From NCBI RefSeq assembly GCF_024732245.1, contig NZ_CP093845.1, positions 620,001 through 684,000 of the forward strand: a stretch of 64,000 nucleotides of DNA. Direction: 5' to 3'. Positions 8,929 to 16,865 of the stretch are shown one piece after another (within the stretch, counting starts at the first letter, position 1; the number at the start of each line of letters is the position of its first letter). The notes below the pieces were generated by a model. The model was given only the letters and a program-made list of their open reading frames with translations. It was not told the DNA's origin and made no database searches. The translations under genes and the position numbers were made by a program. This DNA comes from Dietzia sp. B32 (GTDB lineage Bacteria; Actinomycetota; Actinomycetes; Mycobacteriales; Mycobacteriaceae).

Positions 8929-9876
8929 CGATCCCCCGGCGGGTCGCAGACGGTAGGTCCGCACCTCGACGTGCAGCCGGACGGGCCGGTCCTGCGTCCC
9001 GAGACGGTCCACCAGTCGCGCCCGGTCCAGGTGCACACCGCTCGGCCCCATGAGCGCCAGGTCGACCGCCACGGGCGCGGGGACCTCCGTGTCCACGTCG
9101 ACGGTGTGCACCACACCTGGCTCGAAGGCACCGGACAGGTCGGCATCCAGACGCTCGCCCTTGTCGGCCGCCGGTGCGAGCATGCCCCCGGCGGAGCGCA
9201 GGGGCTCGAGGTGCCCCGGCCCCGGGACGGCGACGACCAACGTCCCTCCCGGCCTGAGGACCCGGGCGAACTCCGCGGTGTTGCGGGGGGCGAACACCAG
9301 CTGCAGCAGATCGACGCAGTCGTCCACGACGGGGAGCCCGTCCCACGTGTCCGACACCAGGGCCGCCACGTCGTCGTGGACCCGGGCGAGCCGCCGCGCC
9401 GCCGCGGTCGAGATCTCCGTGCCGATCCCGAGCACCCCCGATCCGGGCCCGGTCCCGGCCACGGCGTCCACGACCGCGGCGAGGTAGAAACCGGTGCCGG
9501 CTCCGGCCTCGAGCACCACCGGACCGATGGGAGCGGTGGGAAGGTCGTGGGCCGCGCGCGCGACGGCCCCGCGCCCGAGTCCGTGCCGGGCGACGTCGCC
9601 GAGGGTCGCGGCGAGGGGGTCGAACAGCCCCGATCCGAGGACACGGTCGCGCGCCGCCACCTGGTCCGGACCGTCGCCGGGAAACCGGCGACCGCGGGGA
9701 CCGAAGAGACTGAGGTGGCCCTGCCGGGCCCGGTCGAACGAGTGCCCGTCATCGCACACCATCGCGCGGTCGGCGGCGCGCATGGCCTGGCCACAGGCCG
9801 GGCACCGCAACAGCGGGACGGCCCGGTCGAGTGCCAGCGGGCCGCCCGGCACGGACCCCGTCGGTCCTCCGGTCAC
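8917..9876 (-). CDS. RlmA-type 23S rRNA (guanine-N1)-methyltransferase
   Basis: 319 residues. The N-terminus has a zinc finger (CPACGQAM, then CDDGHSFD) followed by GHLSLF, then a SAM-binding domain with EAGAGTGFYLAAVVDA. This is the RlmA/TlrB family, which methylates G745 or G748 in helix 35 of 23S rRNA; TlrB-type members give macrolide (tylosin) resistance. I cannot tell the two activities apart. The GTG at 9876 overlaps the pepA stop as GTGA; a second GTG at 9852 with GGAGG upstream is an alternative start. Confidence 0.8.
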   Translation of the reverse strand: MTGGPTGSVPGGPLALDRAVPLLRCPACGQAMRAADRAMVCDDGHSFDRARQGHLSLFGPRGRRFPGDGPDQVAARDRVLGSGLFDPLAATLGDVARHGLGRGAVARAAHDLPTAPIGPVVLEAGAGTGFYLAAVVDAVAGTGPGSGVLGIGTEISTAAARRLARVHDDVAALVSDTWDGLPVVDDCVDLLQLVFAPRNTAEFARVLRPGGTLVVAVPGPGHLEPLRSAGGMLAPAADKGERLDADLSGAFEPGVVHTVDVDTEVPAPVAVDLALMGPSGVHLDRARLVDRLGTQDRPVRLHVEVRTYRLRPAGGSLQQ

Positions 9877-11360
9877 CGGCGTGGCCGGTCCGCGAGGTCG
9901 CGGAGCAGCGCCACCAGCGTGCGGGTCGCGAACCCGGTGGCCACGGGGCCGACCTCGTCGATCTCCTCGGGCGAGCGCGCCGGTCCGGCGATGTCGAGGT
10001 GCGCCCAGGGCCGCCCGTCGACGAAGCCCTCGAGGAACAGCGCGGCGGTGATCGCCCCCGGGCCCTTGGGCGCCTGGCGCCGGTCGGCGACGTCGGACCG
10101 GACCGCCGACCGCAGGTCGTCGGGGAGCGGCAGCCGCCACCAGCGCTCCCCCGCCACGGCTCCCGCCGCGGCGACACGGTCGGCCAGGTCGTCGTCGTTC
10201 GCCATCACCGCACCTGTGCGCATCCCCAGCGCCACCTTCATCGCCCCGGTGAGGGTGGCCACGTCCACCACGACCTCCGGATCGCATTCCGCGACGCCGT
10301 GGGCGAGCGCGTCCGCGAGGACCATCCGTCCCTCCGCGTCGGTGTTGGTGACCTCCGAGGTGGTGCCACCCACGTGGGTGACGACGTCACCCGGCCGGTA
10401 GGCGGAACCGGACAGCATGTTCTCGGCCGACGGCACCACCACGGTCAGATCGAGTTCCGCGTACCGGGGCGAGGCGTCAGCGCAGAACGCCGCGGCCGCC
10501 GCCACGACCGCCGCCGACCCCGCCATGTCCGTACGCATGAGATGCATCCCGTCGGCGGGCTTGACCGAGATCCCCCCGGTGTCGAAGGTGACGCCCTTGC
10601 CCACCAGCAGCACCCGCGGGCCGGAACCGGGTCGGCGGGCCACGAGGACGTGCGGTTCGGCCGCGGAGCCCCCGCCCACCGCGAGCACGCCACCGAACTC
10701 GCCGGAGACGAGCCCGTCCCCCTCGATGACCTCGGTGCGCATCCCCGCCGCGCCCAGTGCCTCGGCCATCCGGGCCACCAGCCACCCCGGCGTCTTCAGA
10801 TCCGAGGGGGCCCCGGCGAGATCGCGGGCCATCGCGGTGGCCCGGGCGGCCTCCTCGGCCGCTGCCACCGCACGGGAGACGATCCCCTTGTCGTCGTCGT
10901 CGTTGTCGTTGCCGTCTCCCGACCCGGGTGCGACCTCCACGACAAGGTCGGGGACGACCGGAGCGGGGTCCGCGGCGAAGACATCCTGGCCCCGCGCGCC
11001 CACCAGGTACCCCAGGACCAGGTCACCCACCCGGGCGGCCGGCACCGCACCGGGCACGGCGACGGTCGCCGGACCGCTCGCCCGCGTGTCGCGCAGGTGC
11101 CGGGCCACCGCGGCACCCGCCCGCCGGTAGCCCAGTCCGTGGTCCACCGCCCCCGCCCATCCGGAACGCGGGGCGGAATCCTCCAGTTCGACCTCGATCA
11201 CCGGCCGCCCGTCGAGCACACGGACCCGCGCCTCGACGGCGAGCCCACGCGGCGTGCGCCCGGGCTCGGGGGCCCGGGTGCGAACGGGTAGGGCGCCATC
11301 GGGTGCGGGACCGGAGATGACACGGACCGAGGGCAGGGGACGACCGGGGACGGCGGACAT
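9873..11360 (-). CDS. pepA: M17 leucyl aminopeptidase
   Basis: 495 residues. The metal-binding core is complete: VGKGVTFDTGGISVKP and NTDAEGRMVLADAL, with Asp, Glu and Lys ligands in their usual places. It removes N-terminal residues from peptides in the cytoplasm as a hexameric two-metal enzyme. An Asp-rich stretch (GDGNDNDDDDKG, near residue 150) sits in the linker between the N-terminal and catalytic domains. It is translationally coupled to the downstream rRNA methyltransferase. In M. tuberculosis the homologue is not at this locus, so this looks like an insertion relative to that order. Confidence 0.92.
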   Translation of the reverse strand: MSAVPGRPLPSVRVISGPAPDGALPVRTRAPEPGRTPRGLAVEARVRVLDGRPVIEVELEDSAPRSGWAGAVDHGLGYRRAGAAVARHLRDTRASGPATVAVPGAVPAARVGDLVLGYLVGARGQDVFAADPAPVVPDLVVEVAPGSGDGNDNDDDDKGIVSRAVAAAEEAARATAMARDLAGAPSDLKTPGWLVARMAEALGAAGMRTEVIEGDGLVSGEFGGVLAVGGGSAAEPHVLVARRPGSGPRVLLVGKGVTFDTGGISVKPADGMHLMRTDMAGSAAVVAAAAAFCADASPRYAELDLTVVVPSAENMLSGSAYRPGDVVTHVGGTTSEVTNTDAEGRMVLADALAHGVAECDPEVVVDVATLTGAMKVALGMRTGAVMANDDDLADRVAAAGAVAGERWWRLPLPDDLRSAVRSDVADRRQAPKGPGAITAALFLEGFVDGRPWAHLDIAGPARSPEEIDEVGPVATGFATRTLVALLRDLADRPRR

Positions 11361-11438
11361 CGGGGAGGACCTTCCGGGATATGAGTCGGCGCACCCGCCA
11401 CGAGGGTCGGATGCGCCGGCATCGGTGGGGCGAAGAGA

Positions 11439-11606
11439 TCAGGAGATGGCCTGCGACAGCTCCTCGCTGAGCGACCTCGCCTCGTCGGGGGTCAGCTCGA
11501 CGACCAGGCGTCCGCCACCCTCCAGAGGGACGCGCATGACGATCCCACGGCCTTCCTTGGCCGCCTCCATCGGTCCGTCACCGGTCCTGGGCTTCATAGC
11601 CGCCAT
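11439..11606 (-). CDS. DUF3117 small protein (Rv1211-like)
   Basis: 55 residues, MAAMKPRTGDGPMEAAK to the C-terminus EELSQAIS. The core EGRGIVMRVPLEGGGRLVVE is the near-invariant signature of DUF3117, a family of tiny actinobacterial proteins of unknown function. It sits between glgA/glgC and the DivIVA-like gene, as Rv1211 does. A GGGAAA stretch lies before the ATG. The function is unknown. Confidence 0.9.
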   Translation of the reverse strand: MAAMKPRTGDGPMEAAKEGRGIVMRVPLEGGGRLVVELTPDEARSLSEELSQAIS

Positions 11607-11698
11607 CGAGTCGTTTCCCTTCGTCCTTGTCCGTGGGGCGGCGCTCTGTACGGGCGCACGTCCCCGCGATCGGTACTACTGAGTGGATGGTCTCGATT

Positions 11699-12067
11699 CT
11701 AGCGCGTCCGGCCGCGTCCGGACGGCGTAGCGGGACGACCGTCCATCCCCGTCCGCGAGGCGCCCTCCCCGGTGCCGTCACCCGGGGCGGGATCCTCTCC
11801 CGACAGCGAGCGCAACCGGTCGATCTCGGCTGCGGCCTGCTCGAGCGCCCAGTCGACCTCGGCCATGGTGTATCCGCGGGCGGACATGCCGAAACGCACC
11901 GCGCGCAGGTCCCCGCCGGACAGCGGGCCCTCCGGGAGACTGGTGACCGTGTGACCCCGGGCCACGGGGGGCAGCACCTCGGAACGGCCGAACACGACGA
12001 GTGACAGGGCGAACAGTCCCGCCGCCACGATCAGGGTGACGACCACGTAGACGACGATGGTGAGCAT
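11699..12067 (-). CDS. Membrane-anchored DivIVA-domain protein (Rv1209-like)
   Basis: 122 residues from the ATG at 12067, preceded by GGAGGGGAG; a GTG further upstream at 12115 adds 16 residues but lacks this site. One membrane segment (residues 2-22, MLTIVVYVVVTLIVAAG) is followed by a short DivIVA-like coiled-coil module, RFGMSARGYTMAEVDWALEQ, and a disordered tail. DivIVA/Wag31 modules target poles and septa, so a role in polar cell-wall growth is likely but not shown. It follows folP2 with a 75-base gap; the gpgS gene found between these two in M. tuberculosis is absent. Confidence 0.75.
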   Translation of the reverse strand: MLTIVVYVVVTLIVAAGLFALSLVVFGRSEVLPPVARGHTVTSLPEGPLSGGDLRAVRFGMSARGYTMAEVDWALEQAAAEIDRLRSLSGEDPAPGDGTGEGASRTGMDGRPATPSGRGRTR

Positions 12068-12142
12068 GCCTGCGCTCCCCTCCTGTAGTGACGACCTGCG
12101 GGACAAGTCTGGCACACGGGTCGCCCACCACGGGGCCGCGGC

Positions 12143-13069
12143 TCAGGCCAGGCCGCGCACGGTCCGAGCAGGTCGGCGGGTCCCCACGATGGACGCCACC
12201 ATCTTGAGGGCGCGCATGGTCCCCGGGACGTCGTGGGTGCGGAACACCCGCGCACCCAGGTAGGCGGCGACCGACGTCGCGGCGAGGGTGCCCTCCGCGC
12301 GGTCGTCCACGCCGGTGTCCAGCGTCTCGCCGATGAAGTCCTTGTTGCTCAGGGCCATGAGGACGGGGTGCCCGAGCGCGACGATCTCGTCCATCCGGCG
12401 CAGCAGTTCGAGTCCGTGGAAGGTGTTCTTGCCGAAATCGTGGGTGGGGTCGACGAGGATGCCGTCCGCCGGGACGCCCGCCGCGAGGGCCCGGTCCGCG
12501 GCGGCGGTGAGTTCCCCGACGACGTCGCGGACGACGTCGGCGTACCCCACGCGGAACGGCCGCGTCCGCGGCACCGCGCCGCCCGTGTGGGAACACACGA
12601 ACCCGGCGCTCGCCTCACCGGCGGCGGAGAGGACGCCGGGGTCGTGGCCCGCCCAGGTGTCGTTGACCAGATCCGCTCCGGCCGCCAACGCGCGGCGGGC
12701 GACCCCGCCGCGCCAGGTGTCAACCGAGATGAGGACGTGCGGGTGGCGGTCGCGGACCGCCTCCACGAACGGCACCACCCTGCGGGTCTCCTCCTCCGCG
12801 TCGACGAGGTCGCCCGGCCCGGCCTTGACGCCACCGATGTCGAGGATGTCCGCCCCGGCGGCCACCACCTCGTCCACCCGGTGCATCGCGGCGGCGTCGG
12901 TGAACGTGGCCCCGCGGTCGTAGAAGGAGTCCGGTGTGCGGTTGACGATCGCCATCACCAGTGGCCGGTCGACCGGGACCGGGCGGCCGCACAGCGTGGG
13001 CGCCGGCGCGGCACCCGCACCGGCACCGGCACCGGCACCGGCACCGGCACCGGCACCGGCAGGGTTCAC
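12143..13069 (-). CDS. folP2: Dihydropteroate synthase-like protein FolP2
   Basis: 308 residues from a GTG that overlaps the stop of the LOG gene (GTGA). Residues 5-21 are a Gly-Ala run encoded by a hexanucleotide repeat; then LCGRPVPVDRPLVMAIVNRT begins the DHPS barrel with TPDSF, ISVDTW, VNDTW and FGKNTFHGL. As I recall, the mycobacterial paralogue Rv1207 lacks detectable DHPS activity and also has a repetitive N-terminus, so folate synthesis should not be assumed. It is the third gene of a coupled LOG-LOG-folP2 set. Confidence 0.85.
   Translation of the reverse strand: MNPAGAGAGAGAGAGAGAGAAPAPTLCGRPVPVDRPLVMAIVNRTPDSFYDRGATFTDAAAMHRVDEVVAAGADILDIGGVKAGPGDLVDAEEETRRVVPFVEAVRDRHPHVLISVDTWRGGVARRALAAGADLVNDTWAGHDPGVLSAAGEASAGFVCSHTGGAVPRTRPFRVGYADVVRDVVGELTAAADRALAAGVPADGILVDPTHDFGKNTFHGLELLRRMDEIVALGHPVLMALSNKDFIGETLDTGVDDRAEGTLAATSVAAYLGARVFRTHDVPGTMRALKMVASIVGTRRPARTVRGLA
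13022..13057. repeat. Hexanucleotide repeat (GGCACC)6 inside folP2
   Basis: Six perfect GGCACC units in plus orientation, flanked by near-matches, encode alternating Gly-Ala at the FolP2 N-terminus on the minus strand. Unit gain or loss would keep the frame. The reverse-complement unit recurs in the photolyase gene at 59861-59902. Confidence 0.9.
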
Positions 13070-13623
13070 CGTCGTCCTCCGCAGGCGTCGAGGGCGGCAT
13101 CGAGGTCGTCGCACACCACCAGGCTGGCGAGCGCCTCGGGCTTGACCAGTCCCTGCTCCGCGAGACCGCCCACCCAGTCGAGCAGCGGCCGGTAGAAACC
13201 GATGGGGTCGTAGAGCACCACCGGCTTGTGGTGGAAGCCCAGGGAGGCGGACGTCCACATCTCGAACATCTCCTCCATGGTCCCGATCCCGCCGGGCAGG
13301 GTGAGGAACGCGTCGGAGCGCACCTCCATCTCCCGCTTGCGTTCACGCATGGTGGTGACGACGACGAGGTCGTCGGCCGCGGTGTCGGCGACCTCCCGCA
13401 CCCGCAGGCCCTCGGGGATCACACCGACGGTGCGGGCGCCTCCCGCGCGCGCCGCCTCGGCGAGTGCACCCATCATCGAGACGTTGCCGCCCCCCGACAC
13501 GAGCGACCACCCGCGCCGGGCGATGGCATCGCCCACCTCGGTGGCGATGGCCAGCAAGTCCGGGTCATAGGTGGACGAGGCGCAGTACACGCAGACCCGC
13601 CGACCGGGGACCGGGGCCGTCAC
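13066..13623 (-). CDS. LOG-family nucleoside 5'-monophosphate phosphoribohydrolase (Rv1205-like)
   Basis: 185 residues from a GTG overlapping the upstream LOG stop as GTGA. Begins RRVCVYCASS; the LOG signature PGGIGTMEEMFEMW is complete, with SGGGNVSMMG for nucleotide binding. Members split the N-glycosidic bond of cytokinin riboside monophosphates or AMP. The M. tuberculosis counterpart Rv1205, also near folP2, is a cytokinin-producing LOG of similar size. Coupled on both sides, to a second LOG gene and to folP2. Confidence 0.88.
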   Translation of the reverse strand: MTAPVPGRRVCVYCASSTYDPDLLAIATEVGDAIARRGWSLVSGGGNVSMMGALAEAARAGGARTVGVIPEGLRVREVADTAADDLVVVTTMRERKREMEVRSDAFLTLPGGIGTMEEMFEMWTSASLGFHHKPVVLYDPIGFYRPLLDWVGGLAEQGLVKPEALASLVVCDDLDAALDACGGRR

Positions 13624-14420
13624 CGCTCCACCCCGCGGTGCTCCTCGCCGTACAGGTCTTCCCGCTCCTCCGAGGACAACGCGGCCCGGTGGTGCGCCTC
13701 GCGGATGTACTCCACCGCCTCCGTCACGGAGTCGGTCAGCAGGAACAGATCCGGATCGGACGCCGAGATCATCCCCTGCTCGGCCAACGTGCCGCGGATC
13801 CAGTTCGTCAACGGGGCCCAGAACTCCACGCCGAGAAGGACGATCGGGAACCGGGTGATCTTGTCCGTCTGCACGAGCGTGATGGCCTCGAAGAACTCGT
13901 CGAGGGTGCCGAAGCCGCCCGGCGTACAGACGAAGGCCTGCGTGTACTTGACGAACATCGTCTTGCGGATGAAGAAGTAGCGGAAGTGCAGCCCCAGGTC
14001 GACCCACCGGTTCAGCCCCTGCTCCTGCGGCAGCTCGATGCCGAGGCCGACAGACTGGCCGTCGGCCTCCCACGCACCCTTGTTGGCGGCCTCCATCTGC
14101 CCGGGACCGCCCCCGGTGACCACCGCGTATCCGGCCTCCACGAGCGCCCGGCCGAGCTCGACGGCCTGCTCGTACGCGGGATCCCCGGGCCGGGTGCGCG
14201 CCGATCCGAACACGCTCACCGCGTCCGACAGCTCCGCCAGGGCACCGAAGCCGTTGACGAACTCGCTCTGGATGCGCAGCACCCGCCACGGGTCGGTGTG
14301 CAGCCAGTCGGTGTCCTGGTTCTTGTCCAGTAGTCGTTGATCGGTGGTGGTGTGCTCGCCACCCTTCTCACGACGGACGAGAACGGGGCCTCGCATGTGG
14401 ACGGGGTCATTGGGGGCCAT
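13620..14420 (-). CDS. LOG-like (TIGR00730) Rossmann-fold protein, long form
   Basis: 266 residues. An N-terminal extension of about 60 residues precedes VSVFGSARTRPGDPAY, VTGGGPGQMEAANKGA and the LOG signature PGGFGTLDEFFEA. The family contains phosphoribohydrolases and lysine-decarboxylase-annotated proteins; this long form is common in actinobacteria and its substrate is not known. AGAAGGAGA lies 12 bases before the ATG. First gene of a three-gene coupled set with the short LOG and folP2. A 14-base direct repeat lies in the leader region (14442-14474). Confidence 0.82.
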   Translation of the reverse strand: MAPNDPVHMRGPVLVRREKGGEHTTTDQRLLDKNQDTDWLHTDPWRVLRIQSEFVNGFGALAELSDAVSVFGSARTRPGDPAYEQAVELGRALVEAGYAVVTGGGPGQMEAANKGAWEADGQSVGLGIELPQEQGLNRWVDLGLHFRYFFIRKTMFVKYTQAFVCTPGGFGTLDEFFEAITLVQTDKITRFPIVLLGVEFWAPLTNWIRGTLAEQGMISASDPDLFLLTDSVTEAVEYIREAHHRAALSSEEREDLYGEEHRGVER

Positions 14421-14441
14421 GGGCCGGGGGTCTCCTTCTGA

Positions 14442-14474
14442 GCAGTGGTGATGGGGCTGTGCAGTGGTGATGGG
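14442..14474. repeat. Short direct repeat upstream of the LOG operon
   Basis: GCAGTGGTGATGGG occurs at 14442-14455 and 14461-14474, a 19-base period, in the 90-base gap between dapE and the LOG gene. It may be chance duplication or a regulator site. Confidence 0.5.
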
Positions 14475-14510
14475 CCGAGCCTCCGGAACCGGGGACGCAG
14501 TCGGTCCGTC

Positions 14511-15680
14511 TCAGCCCCGCGTGGTGAGGTAGGTGCGCAGGACTTGGGCGACCTCGGTGATCTGTGCCGCCGGGCAGTGCTCGTCGCGCTTGTGCGCCAT
14601 CCCGGGGTCACCGGGCCCGAGATTGACCGCGGGGATACCGAGGGCGGCGAAACGGGACACATCGGTCCACCCGTACTTGGCACGGACCCTCCCTCCGGCC
14701 GCACGGACGAGATCCGCCGCGGCCGGGGCAGCGAGGCCGGGCAGCGCCCCCGGTGAGAGGTCCGTGAGCTCCCAGTACAGCCCGGGTTCGGCGGGCGGGC
14801 TCTCCCCTTCCGCCACCCGCGGGAGGTCGGTCAGTCCCAGGGCGTCGAGCGCGTGCGCGAGTGCGGCGTCGGTGTCGCGGTCCGGTGCCGAGCGGAAGTT
14901 CACGTCGAGCCACGCCTCGTCCGGGACGGTGTTGCCGGCGACCCCCGCCGCCATCCGTACCGCCTGCAGTCCCTCGCGGTAGACACACCCGTCGATGTCC
15001 ACCGATCGGGCCTCGTAGGCGCCGAGAGCACTGAGAACCGGTGCGAGCCGGTGCACGGCGTTGTCGCCCAGCCAGCTCCGTGCCGAGTGCGCCCGCACAC
15101 CGCGGGCGTGGACCCGGATCCGGAGGGTCCCCTGGCACCCGGCCTCGATGAGACCACCGGTCGGCTCGCCGAGGATCGCCACGTCACCCGTCAGCCAGTC
15201 GCGATGCGTGCGTTCGAGGACGCCCAGACCGTTGGCCGTGGCCTCGATCTCCTCGCAGTCGTAGAGCACCAGCGTGAGGTCGTGCGCCAGGTCCTCCGAG
15301 TCCGCCAGGGCCGCGAACAGGTGGAGGAAGACCGCGTCCCCGGACTTCATGTCCACGGTCCCGCATCCGTGCAGGACCAGGTCCTCCCCGTCGCCGGTGA
15401 CCCGGCACGGGACGTTGTCGGCGAGGGGGACGGTGTCGAGGTGCCCGGCCAGGACGACCCTGGTCGGTAGCCCCCGGGTGGTCCGGGCGAGAACCCGGTT
15501 GCCGTCCCGGATCACCTCCGTCCGGCCCGCGGCCGGCCCGGTGAAGCCCGCGACGGTCGCCTCGAGGGCGTTCTGCACGGCGGCGGCGATCGCGTCCTCC
15601 TCGCGGGAGGGGCTGGGGATGTCCACCAGTGCGCGGGTGAGGTGGACCGGGTCTGCGGTCAGATCGAGGGCGGCTGTCAC
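14511..15680 (-). CDS. dapE: Succinyl-diaminopimelate desuccinylase
   Basis: 389 residues from a GTG at 15680. M20 peptidase motifs: [10 protein letters not shown] (first zinc His/Asp), [19 protein letters not shown] (catalytic and zinc Glu), [14 protein letters not shown] and KRDEHCP (last zinc His). It releases succinate from N-succinyl-LL-diaminopimelate in the succinylase branch of lysine and peptidoglycan DAP synthesis. Divergent from dapD, the enzyme that adds the succinyl group, as in M. tuberculosis. The frame is open 95 codons upstream, but the -10 box just before 15680 supports this start. Confidence 0.93.
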   Translation of the reverse strand: MTAALDLTADPVHLTRALVDIPSPSREEDAIAAAVQNALEATVAGFTGPAAGRTEVIRDGNRVLARTTRGLPTRVVLAGHLDTVPLADNVPCRVTGDGEDLVLHGCGTVDMKSGDAVFLHLFAALADSEDLAHDLTLVLYDCEEIEATANGLGVLERTHRDWLTGDVAILGEPTGGLIEAGCQGTLRIRVHARGVRAHSARSWLGDNAVHRLAPVLSALGAYEARSVDIDGCVYREGLQAVRMAAGVAGNTVPDEAWLDVNFRSAPDRDTDAALAHALDALGLTDLPRVAEGESPPAEPGLYWELTDLSPGALPGLAAPAAADLVRAAGGRVRAKYGWTDVSRFAALGIPAVNLGPGDPGMAHKRDEHCPAAQITEVAQVLRTYLTTRG

Positions 15681-15687
15681 GGCCCCC

Positions 15688-15693
15688 ACCCTA
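15688..15693 (-). promoter_or_regulatory. Candidate leaderless promoter -10 of dapE
   Basis: Minus-strand TAGGGT ends 7 bases before the dapE GTG. Confidence 0.5.
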
Positions 15694-15728
15694 GTTGCCC
15701 GCGACCCGTGCTCGTCGGGGCCGACCGC

Positions 15729-15734
15729 TAGCAT
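15729..15734 (+). promoter_or_regulatory. Candidate leaderless promoter -10 of dapD
   Basis: TAGCAT ends 7 bases before the dapD ATG. The 61-base gap between dapE and dapD thus carries two back-to-back -10 boxes. Confidence 0.5.
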
Positions 15735-15741
15735 CGGGGCC

Positions 15742-16710
15742 ATGAGTGCACATGGAGCCGTGGCCACCGGAATCGCCACCCTGACGTCCGACCACACCGT
15801 TCTCGACGTGTGGTACCCCGAGCCGGCGCTGGGTGCCGCGCCTTCCAGCGGCCACCGGGTCCTGTCCGGCGACGAGGTCCCCGCAGAATTGTCGCCGCTG
15901 ACCGGCCCCGACGCCGACCGCGGGGTCGAGAGGGTGGCCGTGCGGGTCGAGATCGAGGACCTCACCGCGCCGCCGGCCGACGCGTACGACGCCTACCTGC
16001 GTCTCCACCTCATCAGCCATCGCCTCATCAAACCGCACTACGCGAACATGGACGGCCTGTTCGGCAAGCTGAGCAACGTCGTGTGGACCAACTTCGGACC
16101 GTGCGCCGTCCAGGGGTTCGAGTTGGTGCGTGCCAAGCTGCGCGCCCGCGGCCCGGTCACGGTGTACGGCGTGGACAAGTTCCCGCGCATGGTGGATTAC
16201 GTGGTCCCGTCGGGCGTGCGCATCGCCGACGCCGACCGCGTCCGCCTGGGTGCCCACCTCGCCGAGGGCACCACGGTGATGCACGAGGGGTTCGTCAACT
16301 TCAACGCCGGCACGCTGGGCGCGTCGATGGTCGAGGGCCGCATCTCGGCGGGCGTCGTGGTCGGTACCGACTCCGATGTCGGCGGCGGCGCCTCGATCAT
16401 GGGCACGCTCTCCGGAGGCGGCAAGGAGACCATCTCGATCGGTGAGCGTTGCCTGCTCGGTGCGAATTCGGGCGTGGGGATCTCCCTCGGCGACGACTGC
16501 GTGGTCGAGGCCGGACTGTACGTCACCGCCGGCACCAAGGTCGACGTCCGCGCGGGCGCGTGGGCCGAGCGGGAACCGGTCAAGGCCGGGCAGCTCTCGG
16601 GCATGGACAACCTGCTGTTCCGCCGCAACTCCCTGACCGGTGCCGTCGAGGCGGTGCCGTGGAAGCGCGAGGGCGTCGAGCTCAACGCCGACCTGCACGC
16701 CAACGACTGA
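15742..16710 (+). CDS. dapD: Tetrahydrodipicolinate N-succinyltransferase
   Basis: 322 residues from the ATG at 15742, starting [13 protein letters not shown]; mycobacterial DapD is about the same length. The C-terminal half is a left-handed beta-helix ([20 protein letters not shown] and following turns), the trimeric acyltransferase fold. It transfers succinate from succinyl-CoA to tetrahydrodipicolinate. Divergent from dapE and convergent with dapC, so three steps of the pathway sit together. A strong terminator hairpin follows. Confidence 0.95.
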   Translation: MSAHGAVATGIATLTSDHTVLDVWYPEPALGAAPSSGHRVLSGDEVPAELSPLTGPDADRGVERVAVRVEIEDLTAPPADAYDAYLRLHLISHRLIKPHYANMDGLFGKLSNVVWTNFGPCAVQGFELVRAKLRARGPVTVYGVDKFPRMVDYVVPSGVRIADADRVRLGAHLAEGTTVMHEGFVNFNAGTLGASMVEGRISAGVVVGTDSDVGGGASIMGTLSGGGKETISIGERCLLGANSGVGISLGDDCVVEAGLYVTAGTKVDVRAGAWAEREPVKAGQLSGMDNLLFRRNSLTGAVEAVPWKREGVELNADLHAND

Positions 16711-16746
16711 CCCCGACGCTCGCCGGCGGCGTCGACCTCCGACGAC

Positions 16747-16798
16747 AAGGACGTTCCGCACACATCGCCCGAGAGGCGGGTGCGCGGAACGTCCTTTT
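16747..16798 (+). terminator. Rho-independent terminator of dapD
   Basis: A 17-base arm (16747-16763, AAGGACGTTCCGCACAC) pairs with 16780-16796 with one mismatch; a smaller inner stem CGCC/GGCG shortens the loop. TTTT ends the right arm on the plus strand. It lies 37 bases after the dapD stop and may also serve dapC from the other side. Confidence 0.8.
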
Positions 16799-16805
16799 CG
16801 ATGGG

Positions 16806-16862
16806 GAGGCCGGGCGACGCGGGAGGCCGCGCGACCCGAGAGGCCGGGCGACGCGGGAGGCC
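16806..16862. repeat. 17-base tandem repeat, 3.4 copies
   Basis: The unit GAGGCCGGGCGACGCGG occurs at 16806-16822 and 16840-16856, with a variant copy between and a partial copy after. It fills the gap between the dapD terminator and the dapC stop. Confidence 0.8.
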
Positions 16863-16865
16863 TGG

